From contig OY760517.1 in the NCBI GenBank assembly GCA_963663615.1, positions 930,001 to 994,000 on the forward strand: a stretch of DNA of 64,000 bases, given 5' to 3'. Made by a program: the position numbers and the translations under genes. Source of the DNA: G963663615 sp963663615. Its GTDB lineage: Bacteria; Bacteroidota; Ignavibacteria; Ignavibacteriales; Melioribacteraceae. Below are positions 1 to 8,470 of this stretch, one piece after another. Within the stretch, counting starts at the first letter, position 1; each line of letters begins with the position of its first letter. The notes under the pieces were generated by a model, which saw nothing but the letters and a program-made list of their open reading frames with translations, was not told the origin of the DNA and made no database searches.

Positions 1-32
1 AACCTCATAACTATAGATGTATTTAATTTCTT

Positions 33-65
33 AAGGTGATTCATTACGTGGGTCACCTTTTTTAT
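33..65 (+). terminator. Rho-independent terminator of the gene upstream of the window
   Basis: The arms AAGGTGA (33-39) and TCACCTT (53-59) pair perfectly around a 13-nt loop and are followed by a T-rich tract. It should end transcription of a plus-strand gene lying left of the window and insulates hemH from it. Confidence 0.7.
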
Positions 66-66
66 T

Positions 67-97
67 TTGTTCAGGAACATGTTTTTATTATAGTTTG
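67..97 (+). promoter_or_regulatory. Probable FCB-type promoter of hemH
   Basis: TTG at 67-69 is followed after 19 nt by TATAGTTTG (89-97), one base longer than the TAnnTTTG -7 consensus of Bacteroidota-type housekeeping sigma factors. Transcription would start near 104. This lies downstream of the TTG codon at 95, so the hemH start has to be the ATG at 128. Confidence 0.35.
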
Positions 98-127
98 TTA
101 TTGCTTTTTTGCACATCCGGAAAACCT

Positions 128-1141
128 ATGAGAAAAAAATACGGCGTTTTATTATTACAACTTGGTACACCCGATAGTCCATCCGTAAGTGATGTTAGAA
201 GATACCTTTCCGAGTTTTTGAATGATGCACGTGTAATTGACATACCCTGGTTACTTCGAAAAATGTTGGTGAACTTGATTATTGTACCGTTTAGAGCACC
301 AAAATCAGCAAAAGTTTACAAGGAGGTATGGACTGATAACGGATCACCATTGTTATTCCACAGTCAAAATGTTGAAAAAGAATTATCCAAATTACTTGGT
401 GATGATTTTGATGTTCGACTGGCAATGCGTTATCAAAATCCTTCAATGGATTCAGTGCTTGCCAAGATGCAAAAACAGCAATATGAAAAGTTGGTAATCC
501 TGCCATTGTTTCCGCAGTATGCCTCAGCAACTAACGGTTCGGCAATGGAAAAAGCTTTACGAATTATACAGAATTGGTGGGTAATTCCTGAGCTTTCGGT
601 TGTTAGTCAGTACTATAATGAACCGGGATTTATTGATACAATTATTGAAAGAGCGAAAAAACACAACATGGATGATTACGATCATATTTTGTTTAGCTAT
701 CATGGTTTACCTATTAGGCAAGTTGACAAGGTTTACGAGGAAGGGTTGTGTGAGCATCGTAATTGTGAAACTGAAATAAATGAAGAGAACCGTTATTGTT
801 ATAAAGCTACCTGTTACGCTACTACCAGACTGATTGCAGAAAAGTTAAGTCTTTCCAGTGACAGTTATACTGTATGTTTTCAGAGTCGTTTGGATAAAAA
901 ATGGCTGGAACCGTTTGCTGATAAGGAGATTATTAAACTTGCCAAAAACGGTGCTAAAAAGCTACTTGTTTTTAGTCCGGCTTTTGTGGCTGATTGTCTT
1001 GAAACAGTAGTTGAAATTGGTACTGAATACCAGGAGATATTTGAAGAGCATGGCGGTGAAAAGGTTCAATTGGTTGAGAGTCTTAATTCGCACCCTATGT
1101 GGATAGATACTTTAGCAAAAATGGTTAAAGAAAGAGTTTAA
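128..1141 (+). CDS. hemH: Ferrochelatase
   Basis: Ferrochelatase inserts Fe(II) into a porphyrin, the last step of protoheme (or coproheme) synthesis. The 337-residue length is normal for the family. The N-terminal GVLLLQLGTPDSP strand, the catalytic-site SYHGLP with His192, the YCYKATCYATTRLIAEKL helix, the SRLDKKWLEP segment and the FSPAFVADCLETVVEI segment with Glu292 are all present; His and Glu are the pair that handles metal and porphyrin protons. I chose the ATG at 128 because a frame-extending TTG at 95 overlaps the probable promoter. The gene is monocistronic: a terminator precedes it and a convergent hairpin follows. No other heme genes are in the window. The family assignment is secure; whether it uses protoporphyrin or coproporphyrin cannot be read from this gene alone. 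Confidence 0.96.
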   Translation: MRKKYGVLLLQLGTPDSPSVSDVRRYLSEFLNDARVIDIPWLLRKMLVNLIIVPFRAPKSAKVYKEVWTDNGSPLLFHSQNVEKELSKLLGDDFDVRLAMRYQNPSMDSVLAKMQKQQYEKLVILPLFPQYASATNGSAMEKALRIIQNWWVIPELSVVSQYYNEPGFIDTIIERAKKHNMDDYDHILFSYHGLPIRQVDKVYEEGLCEHRNCETEINEENRYCYKATCYATTRLIAEKLSLSSDSYTVCFQSRLDKKWLEPFADKEIIKLAKNGAKKLLVFSPAFVADCLETVVEIGTEYQEIFEEHGGEKVQLVESLNSHPMWIDTLAKMVKERV

Positions 1142-1145
1142 TAGC

Positions 1146-1181
1146 GAGGATAGCAAGTTACCCGAAAACCCTGCTATCCTC
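1146..1181. terminator. Hairpin between convergent genes (hemH and lipoprotein gene)
   Basis: GAGGATAGCA (1146-1155) and TGCTATCCTC (1172-1181) are perfect 10-bp arms around a 16-nt loop. It sits five bases after the hemH stop and eleven before the stop of the minus-strand gene, so it probably serves both as a bidirectional terminator, although the flanking T tracts are weak. Confidence 0.6.
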
Positions 1182-1191
1182 TGTTGGTTGG

Positions 1192-1938
1192 TTAGAGCAT
1201 TGATTTGCTGATTTTTAGTAGTTTGAAATTAAAATCGAAACTTTGGTCTGCAATATTTAGTGTTACTCTCATAAATTCTTTATCAAGCATTACTGGTATT
1301 TTTACAATTCCCCCAATCTCCTGATCCTTCGAAAGTGTTGTTTTTCGGAGCAATTCGTTTTGCCAATACAATTTTGCATCTTTCAGGTTTAGTATTTCCT
1401 TCTCCAGACGTTCCTGTTGTTTCTCTTCCATTTCCTGACGTTCCTTTTGAGAGGCTCTGCGTTGCTGTTTTTTATCATAGGGTTCTTTCGAAAAATTACC
1501 AGCAAGATCAGTAACAATATCGGTGCCGGCAAAACAGCAGCTTAATGCTTTTGCATTGCCAAGGTCGGCTTCCTTATCCTGAAGGTTTTTAGTTATTTTA
1601 AGAATCTCATGTTCGGGGTCATAAACGCTAACGGAAATTGTTGAGTTTAAATCGTCGAATTTCCCCGTATCGGAATATTTGGCTGTTATTTGAGTTGGAT
1701 CAACCAAATATTTGGTATTGGAATTGTTTCTTACATAAACGAAAAAATTGTAGGTGCCACGATCTCGTTCTTCAATATTTAGTATACAGCTGATTTTATT
1801 ATTAGCTTGCGAAACAAGAGCCTTACCCTTGTAATACTCATCAATTGGCTCAGCAGGAATTAACTTGAAAATATAATTTGAAGTAGCTATACAATTTGTT
1901 AATAATAGTATAAATGGTAGCAATAGTAACTTTTTCAT
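1192..1938 (-). CDS. Putative lipoprotein of unknown function
   Basis: I do not recognise this 248-residue protein. It starts with a short charged end and a hydrophobic stretch ending LLLLTNC, a plausible lipobox with Cys16 as the lipid-modified residue, so it is probably anchored in the envelope. The middle (about 45-140) is beta-strand-like with several aromatic and charged residues. Residues about 150-195 are very rich in Gln, Glu, Lys and Arg and look like a coiled coil. The last 40 residues are again beta-like. GGGG lies 4 nt before the ATG. It is convergent with hemH and alone in its transcription unit, so context gives no functional clue. Confidence 0.75.
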   Translation of the reverse strand: MKKLLLLPFILLLTNCIATSNYIFKLIPAEPIDEYYKGKALVSQANNKISCILNIEERDRGTYNFFVYVRNNSNTKYLVDPTQITAKYSDTGKFDDLNSTISVSVYDPEHEILKITKNLQDKEADLGNAKALSCCFAGTDIVTDLAGNFSKEPYDKKQQRRASQKERQEMEEKQQERLEKEILNLKDAKLYWQNELLRKTTLSKDQEIGGIVKIPVMLDKEFMRVTLNIADQSFDFNFKLLKISKSML

Positions 1939-2173
1939 TTTCCCCGAATAAAATTATTATAAAAGTGTTGATCAAACTGTATGCCAAATAAAAGGTTGTG
2001 GTTGTTGTGTTAAAATGTTATATAGCAATTATTACGGGTGTGGTAGTGTTTACATATTAGTACAATGGTGGGTGTAAATTTATATAGTTGCATTAATTTG
2101 ATGTGTCGAAAAATGTTTTAATATTTATTGATAATGTACGATAATTAATCTTAAAGAATTTCGGATCTAAAGA

Positions 2174-2902
2174 ATGCATTTAGTTTTAATTCTGGAAACT
2201 GATGAGGAATTTTTAGGGGCACTTGAAAAAAAAATTAAAGCCGGCGGTTATAAAGTTGCAAAAACGAGTTGTATTTTTTCATACTTTGGTTCACCGGATT
2301 TAATTACACCCAGTATAATTCTTTGCAAAGTTTCTGCAAACTTGCAAGATGGTTTTGTACTTAAAGAAAAGCTTAATGGTGATAACCGTTTTGATAAAAT
2401 ACCATTTGTCTTCTATTCGGGCGATGCAAATATTCAGTTAATCAGAAAGGGAATGTTGTTAGGGGCTGATGATTTTATTGTATTACCAGTTAGCCAGGAA
2501 GAGCTTTTGAATACAATAAAATTAAGGATAAGCAAATTTACCCGTCTATCTTTCTTAAATGAATGCGAGAGGAAGCAGTCTATCCAACTTTCGCGTGGTA
2601 AGAAGATATTCAGGGTATTGTTTAGTGAAATTATTCATATCGACTCAATGGGTGATTATTCAACAGTTTATACAAAAAAGCATGGGCGTTTTATTTTGCG
2701 TAAAACTTTAAAAGCATGGATGGATGATCTACCAACCTCAATGTTTTTTAAGGTGCATAAAAGTTATATAGCTAATCTTAATTACATAGAGTTTGTAAAT
2801 TCGGATGAAAATCATTACGGATTAAAACTGGCTGATGATGAGATAGAATTACCAGTTAGTGTAAGGCAACTTTCAAAACTAAAAGAGCTATTAAAGGTAT
2901 AA
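2174..2902 (+). CDS. LytTR-family regulator with a degenerate receiver domain
   Basis: The C-terminal half (about 140-240) is a LytTR DNA-binding domain: FSEIIHIDSMGDYSTVYT, the RKTLKAW stretch and FFKVHKSYIANLNYIE are typical of the family, which binds direct repeats in promoters. The N-terminal 120 residues have the layout of a response-regulator receiver (the DGF turn, a Ser in the FVFYSGD strand, and GADDFIVLPVSQEEL near the end). The phospho-acceptor Asp position, however, falls on Lys in IILCKVSANLQDGF, and the conserved Lys is replaced by Leu. It is therefore probably not controlled by ordinary Asp phosphorylation. It precedes the chemosensory island by 134 bp on the same strand. No cognate membrane LytS-type kinase is adjacent. 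Confidence 0.88.
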   Translation: MHLVLILETDEEFLGALEKKIKAGGYKVAKTSCIFSYFGSPDLITPSIILCKVSANLQDGFVLKEKLNGDNRFDKIPFVFYSGDANIQLIRKGMLLGADDFIVLPVSQEELLNTIKLRISKFTRLSFLNECERKQSIQLSRGKKIFRVLFSEIIHIDSMGDYSTVYTKKHGRFILRKTLKAWMDDLPTSMFFKVHKSYIANLNYIEFVNSDENHYGLKLADDEIELPVSVRQLSKLKELLKV

Positions 2903-3036
2903 AAAGATCTTCATTAACGAATATCTACTCAATTAAAACGTTAATCGATAATATAAAACCAAGCACTTTATAACAAAACTAACTTACCGATAATTACACC
3001 ACGGGCTTTTTACAAATAAATTATCGGGGTATTTCT

Positions 3037-4986
3037 ATGTCTCAGTTCAAAGCATTGTCATTAACAGGCAAGTTTCTAGTAATTTTTTCCATGGTAATTA
3101 TTCTGGTAGGGGTTATCGGAATTAAAGAATATTTTAATGTAACGGGCATTGTCGAGAATATAATTAACAGCAACACTGCCTTTGTTGATAGGTCAAAATT
3201 ACTGGAGCAGAAACTAAGTGAAGGTAAAATAAATCCTAAAGATGCAGTAACCGAACTATCAAAAATGCAATCCAAATTTTCAGAGCAATTAACAAGCAGC
3301 TTAACCCGAGAAAAATCGAATGCAGCCACATTGTTATTAATCTATTTAGGGCTAATTGCAGTTATAGCTTACGTTGGTTATAAAATTTATAATAAATATC
3401 TTATTGATCCTATCCTTCAATTGCTAAACCAATCAAAACGAATTGTTGATGGTGAAGCAAATGTTGTTGTTAATATAGATTCCGAAGATGAAACAGGCGA
3501 ACTGGGCAGGACATTTAATATTATGTCAGAAAAAATAACCCAGTGTTTGAGTCATCTTAAGAATTTGCCAACCCCGGTAATGCTAATCGACAATAATTTT
3601 AATATACAGTATATGAATGATTTTGGAGCTGAACTTCTTAACAGTACTCCTGAGGATTTAGTTGGCAAAAAATGTTATGACCATTTTAAGACTGACCATT
3701 GTAATACAGAAAAGTGTGCGTGCAATCAGGCAATGAAATTTGAAAAGACAGTTGGAGAGGAAACGGTTTCGCATGCGGGAGGTGGTAACTTACCTATTAT
3801 GTACACTGGTGCCCCTATAAAAGATAACAACGGGAAGGTGGTTGGTGCCCTCGAATATGTTGCAGATATTTCGGAAGTAAAAAATATGCAATCGTATTTG
3901 GAAAGGTGTACAAAAGTAATATTAGCTGAAATGGATAAACTGGCTGATGGAGACCTAACTGTTCGTTTGAATCCCGAAAAAAATGATGATGATATAGCAA
4001 AATTGTTCAATGGCTTTAATAATACCGTTACCAAAATAAGAGAAACGCTAAATAATGTTGTAAATGCTGTTGAGGCTACTGCTTCTGCAAGTGAACAGAT
4101 ATCAAGCAGTACCGAGGAGCTTGCAGCAGGTGCACAGGAACAAAGTACACAATCTTCCGAAATAGCAGGAGCCGTTGAAGAGATGACTGCTTCAATTTTG
4201 CAAAATTCACAAAATACCAGCAATGTTAGTACACTGGCAAACGAAGCCAATAATTTTGCAATAAGTGGAGGAAATGTTGTAAAAGCTTCCATAGAGGGTA
4301 TTAACAAAATAGCCGAAGTTGTTGAGGATGCAGCCCTGAATATATCAAAATTGGGTACAAGCAGTGAGCAGATTGGAGAGATAGTTCAGGTTATTAACGA
4401 TATTGCAGATCAGACAAACTTACTGGCTTTAAATGCTGCTATTGAGGCGGCGAGAGCGGGTGAGCAGGGCAGAGGTTTTGCCGTTGTTGCCGATGAGGTA
4501 AGAAAATTAGCCGAGCGTACAACAAAAGCTACAAAAGAAATTGCTGATATGATAAAAACTATACAGACTGATACCATTCTTGCGGTTAAATCGATTGAAC
4601 GGGGAAATGAAAAAGTTTCGGAAGGTAAGAACCTTGTGCTAAAAGCCGGAGATTCTCTTCACTCGATTGTTGAATCGACTGTTAAGGTACAAGAAGAAAT
4701 TGTACAGGTTGCTTCAGCTACTGAAGAACAATCATCGGCTGCCGAACAAATAAGCAGAAGTATTGAAGGTATAAGTGCTGTTGCCAACCAGTCTGCTGAA
4801 GGTACACAGCAAATAGCTATGGCTGCCGAAGATCTGAACAAACTAACACGTAATTTGGAAGAACTTGTGGCTACATTTAAGATTAGAGAAAATGACTATA
4901 CCCGGAATAAAATAAAGGGTGATGATCCACACTTATTAATGACTGACTATAATTTTTCAGAACAAGTGAATGATAATAGATATTAA
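3037..4986 (+). CDS. Methyl-accepting chemotaxis protein with HAMP and cysteine-bearing PAS domain
   Basis: This 649-residue chemoreceptor has transmembrane segments at about 11-30 and 97-116. The periplasmic loop between them is only about 65 residues, too small for a full ligand-binding domain. A HAMP domain follows (about 117-170), then a PAS domain (about 175-285) carrying four clustered cysteines (C213, C222, C227, C229), and the signalling helical bundle from about 335 to 620. The highly conserved hairpin tip that contacts CheA and CheW is intact (EIVQVINDIADQTNLLALN and following). I see no C-terminal NWETF-like CheR tether. Sensing is therefore likely cytoplasmic through the PAS domain. 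It lies in an island with a second MCP and CheW. Confidence 0.96.
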   Translation: MSQFKALSLTGKFLVIFSMVIILVGVIGIKEYFNVTGIVENIINSNTAFVDRSKLLEQKLSEGKINPKDAVTELSKMQSKFSEQLTSSLTREKSNAATLLLIYLGLIAVIAYVGYKIYNKYLIDPILQLLNQSKRIVDGEANVVVNIDSEDETGELGRTFNIMSEKITQCLSHLKNLPTPVMLIDNNFNIQYMNDFGAELLNSTPEDLVGKKCYDHFKTDHCNTEKCACNQAMKFEKTVGEETVSHAGGGNLPIMYTGAPIKDNNGKVVGALEYVADISEVKNMQSYLERCTKVILAEMDKLADGDLTVRLNPEKNDDDIAKLFNGFNNTVTKIRETLNNVVNAVEATASASEQISSSTEELAAGAQEQSTQSSEIAGAVEEMTASILQNSQNTSNVSTLANEANNFAISGGNVVKASIEGINKIAEVVEDAALNISKLGTSSEQIGEIVQVINDIADQTNLLALNAAIEAARAGEQGRGFAVVADEVRKLAERTTKATKEIADMIKTIQTDTILAVKSIERGNEKVSEGKNLVLKAGDSLHSIVESTVKVQEEIVQVASATEEQSSAAEQISRSIEGISAVANQSAEGTQQIAMAAEDLNKLTRNLEELVATFKIRENDYTRNKIKGDDPHLLMTDYNFSEQVNDNRY

Positions 4987-5145
4987 TTGTTATATTACTT
5001 AAATAGTTCGTATATTGATTTTTTAGGAATAACAAGTACAATCTTACAAGTTTACTACAAAAACTAAATGTTGCCTGGTTGGTAATTCGTGATCATAAGA
5101 ATTATTTAGCTAAGAGGAATTGATAAAATAATAAATATTTAGTAG

Positions 5146-5173
5146 AAAGCCCTGGTAGTTTGTGGGGCTTTTT
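5146..5173 (+). terminator. Rho-independent terminator downstream of the first MCP gene
   Basis: AAAGCCC (5146-5152) pairs with GGGCTTT (5165-5171), followed by further T. It separates the first MCP gene from the PAS kinase gene, so these are probably separate transcription units. Confidence 0.65.
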
Positions 5174-5257
5174 ACATCTATTCAATTTGAGTAAATTTTA
5201 GTATATTATTTGCAGATCCATATACGAACAGTGTAATAAAACTAGCTTAGATGTGCA

Positions 5258-8200
5258 ATGCAAAATAATACCCGCAATCTTCTATTATCGCTCGAACAGA
5301 TATCACTTTCCAACAGCAAAAATAGTGTTGAAGAGCTATTTGTCTCGAAGTTGAATGAGATATATGAACCTTTTGTATTTCAGTTCCAAAGAAGCTCGAA
5401 TGTGGATGGGAAAAAGAGTTTCAGGATTGGTGATGCTGATAATCCTTATGGACATATCTATATCATGAATGAATCCGATACTCACAAGTTCGAGAATGTG
5501 AGGCAGCTTGATGCGGCTATTTTAATGCTAAATGAAATAATTGCAGAGAAAAAATTAAACACCAACAATGCTGAACTTACCGAAAAAAGCAGAAGTGAAT
5601 TTTTGCAGGGGAAACAACTAAGGGCAAAGTTACTTAAATTAAATGAAAAACAGTTTATTAATATGCTGGATAATTTGTCATCCTATGCAATATTACTGGA
5701 TGGTGAAATGAACCTGATATATGCTAATAAACTTTTTTACGATATAAAGGGGTATGAAAGTTACAAGGATATTGATGGGAAAAATATCCTTCAACTTTTT
5801 GAGAAGGAAGATAGGGAGCTGCTTAAGGATTCATTAAAATTAGCACTTGAGGGTAAACATAATGGTGATACTGCAAAACTTCCTTTGATAGATAAAACCG
5901 GAGAAATTAGATCCGTAAACTGGAATTTTATTTCTATTGGAAAAATTCAACCTGGCTTACAGGCAATAGCCATGATTGGGCAAGATATTACCATTCTGGA
6001 AAATTCGTTAAAGGAGATTGGAAGAAGCGAAGAGAAATTAAGAATGTTTTTTAATTCAGTTCCTGCCGGAGTTTATGTGCAGGATAAAAACAGGAAATAT
6101 TTGTCGGTAAATGACCATGCTTGCAAAATTTTTAACTTAACTCGCGAGCAGTTTATTAATCAGTCAAAAGGTAATGAGTGGATAGTGTTTGATGAAAATA
6201 ATGAGGAGTATTCCGCTGGTAAGAGACCTTCTTCCAGATCCCTAAACAAGGGAGAAGAGGTTTATGGTGAAATTGTGGGTGTATATAAACGTAACCAGGG
6301 CGATTTACGATGGCTATTACTTAATTCCGTACCCGTTATTAGTGATGAAAATAGTGTACAGGAAATAATAGTTTCATTTCAGGATATTACCGAATTAAAG
6401 AACATGCAAGATGTATTACTTAAAAATTCGGCACAACTTGAAAAACGTGTTAAGGAAATTGAGTGTCTGTATAGCATTAATAAAACATTGAGGCTTTTGA
6501 AAGGTAACCTTTATGAGGTTTTAACACAGGTCGTTTCTATCTTACCTGATGCCTGGCAACATTCTGAGTTAACTTGCGTTAAACTTGATTTATTTGGTCA
6601 GGAGTTTAAAACAGATAATTACAGATATTGCAAGTGGAGGCAAAATGCTGAGATATTAATTGATAACGAATGTTACGGTATTATTGAGATAGGCTTTCTG
6701 AATGGTGATATTGATGATGAAGAATCTCCATTCCTAAAGGAAGAGAAAGTATTGCTAGATACAATTGCAATTACCATTTCGGAGTATATGGAGGCAAGAA
6801 TTGCTAACCGCAAGCTTGAACAGAGCGAAAAGAATTACAGGGTACTGGTTCAAACTTTGCCGGATGGGGTATTAAGAATTTCACTGGATGGAATAATTTT
6901 ATATTCTAACAATACAGCCTCAGATATGATGGGCTACAATATTGAGAATGAATTGATTGGTGAAGATTTCTTTAGATTTCTGGCTAATCAGAATGATAAG
7001 GAAGTGCTAAAGAATATTGAGACCATTTATAAATCAGACATTTCCAAAAATCTTGAATTTTTAATAAAGCGAAAAAATGAGGAGATTTTACCTGTTGAAT
7101 TAAATGCCACCTTAAGACATGATAGTGAAGGTGAGGCGGTTGAGTATGTAGTTATTCTTCGCGATATTTCTGAAAGATTGGCTGCTGAAGAGGAAATTAA
7201 AAAAAGCAGGGAAAGACTTTCGCTGGCAATTGATGCAACCAGTGATGCACTATGGGATATTAATTTTAATGATAACTCAATTTTTCTTAGTCCAAAGTTT
7301 TTTTCAATGCTCAATTATAAACCCAATAGTATTGAACTGACAATTAACTCGTTACTTCAACTAATTCATCCCCAGGATAAATCTTCTGTAATTGAAGGGG
7401 TTAGAGAATATCTTGAAAGTGAATTACCGTATTTTGAGCTTGAATATAGACTTAGAAGTAGAGAAGGTTCCTGGAAGTGGATATTAACACGAGGAAGAGC
7501 TATTGGGAAAGATAAAGACAATAATCCACTAAGATTAATAGGTACTAATCAGGATATTACTCGCAGAAAAGAAATTGAACAGGAGTTAATTGCTGCCAGG
7601 GAAGAAGCACTAAAATCGGACAAGTTGAAATCAGAGTTTTTGGCACAAATGAGTCACGAAATTAGAACCCCAATAAATACCTTATTAAGTGCTTCCGGGC
7701 TTATTGAAGAGATTGTTGCCGAGACAATTGAGGAGGATTTATCGGCTCTTTTTAAAGGTATGAGAAAAGCCGGGCAGAGGATTATTAGAACTATTGACCT
7801 TATATTAAACATGAGCGAAGTGCAAACAGGTACATATAAAATTATTCGCAAAGAAATAAATATTGTTTCTGAAATTCTGGAAAACATTTTCATAGAGTTT
7901 AAACAATATACCAAGGATAAGGGTCTAGAGTTTAACCTAATAATAAAGTGCGATCATGAATTAGCAAATGTTGAAGGTGATGAATATACTCTCAATCAGA
8001 TATTTGCTAATCTTGTGGATAATGCAGTAAAATATACCAATCATGGTAGAATAGATATTATTATATCCAGATCACAAGAAAACCGCATAAAAGTTGATAT
8101 AAAAGATACGGGTGTAGGAATTTCGGATGACTATTTAAAAAGTATTTTCGACGCATTCTCACAGGAGGATAAAGGATATACGAGAAGATACGAAGGAAGC

Positions 8201-8308
8201 GGACTTGGATTAGCACTTGTAAAAAAATATTGTGATATAAATAATGCCGAAATTTCGGTTAACAGCTTTAAAGATAAGGGTACAACATTTACTGTTCATT
8301 TTAACTAA
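5258..8308 (+). CDS. Multi-PAS sensor histidine kinase, probably cytoplasmic
   Basis: This 1016-residue kinase has no hydrophobic segment long enough to cross the membrane. The N-terminal about 110 residues resemble a GAF-type fold. PAS domains follow at about 130-245 and 262-385, a second GAF-like region at about 400-510, and PAS domains at about 520-640 and 650-775, each ending in the usual DIT or DIS motif (QDITIL, QDITEL, RDISER, QDITRR). The dimerisation/phospho-acceptor motif is QMSHEIRTP with His800. The ATPase domain shows NLVDNAVKY (N box), DTGVGI (G1) and GSGLGLALVKK (G2). There is no receiver domain, so it needs a separate response regulator; none is adjacent in plain form. It is flanked by two chemoreceptor genes. 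Confidence 0.94.
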   Translation: MQNNTRNLLLSLEQISLSNSKNSVEELFVSKLNEIYEPFVFQFQRSSNVDGKKSFRIGDADNPYGHIYIMNESDTHKFENVRQLDAAILMLNEIIAEKKLNTNNAELTEKSRSEFLQGKQLRAKLLKLNEKQFINMLDNLSSYAILLDGEMNLIYANKLFYDIKGYESYKDIDGKNILQLFEKEDRELLKDSLKLALEGKHNGDTAKLPLIDKTGEIRSVNWNFISIGKIQPGLQAIAMIGQDITILENSLKEIGRSEEKLRMFFNSVPAGVYVQDKNRKYLSVNDHACKIFNLTREQFINQSKGNEWIVFDENNEEYSAGKRPSSRSLNKGEEVYGEIVGVYKRNQGDLRWLLLNSVPVISDENSVQEIIVSFQDITELKNMQDVLLKNSAQLEKRVKEIECLYSINKTLRLLKGNLYEVLTQVVSILPDAWQHSELTCVKLDLFGQEFKTDNYRYCKWRQNAEILIDNECYGIIEIGFLNGDIDDEESPFLKEEKVLLDTIAITISEYMEARIANRKLEQSEKNYRVLVQTLPDGVLRISLDGIILYSNNTASDMMGYNIENELIGEDFFRFLANQNDKEVLKNIETIYKSDISKNLEFLIKRKNEEILPVELNATLRHDSEGEAVEYVVILRDISERLAAEEEIKKSRERLSLAIDATSDALWDINFNDNSIFLSPKFFSMLNYKPNSIELTINSLLQLIHPQDKSSVIEGVREYLESELPYFELEYRLRSREGSWKWILTRGRAIGKDKDNNPLRLIGTNQDITRRKEIEQELIAAREEALKSDKLKSEFLAQMSHEIRTPINTLLSASGLIEEIVAETIEEDLSALFKGMRKAGQRIIRTIDLILNMSEVQTGTYKIIRKEINIVSEILENIFIEFKQYTKDKGLEFNLIIKCDHELANVEGDEYTLNQIFANLVDNAVKYTNHGRIDIIISRSQENRIKVDIKDTGVGISDDYLKSIFDAFSQEDKGYTRRYEGSGLGLALVKKYCDINNAEISVNSFKDKGTTFTVHFN

Positions 8309-8470
8309 TTTATTGTAATAAAATAAATTCCCTGCCTGTATTAACTTTTAAAACTAACCACCGATAATAGAACCATATGTAGTATTTTAGACTACATAGG
8401 GAAAAGTAAAACATATTTTACATCAAACAATTATTTAAGAATCATTGACTGAATAAAGTACGGGAGAGTT

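Noticed and set aside
95..127. N-terminal extension of ferrochelatase starting at TTG 95
   Set aside because: The codon lies within the probable -7 box and the added residues match nothing in the family.
3726..4307. 193-codon minus-strand frame inside the first MCP gene
   Set aside because: It is a Ser/Ala/Ile-rich shadow of the MCP coiled-coil codons; the plus-strand frame has full family conservation.
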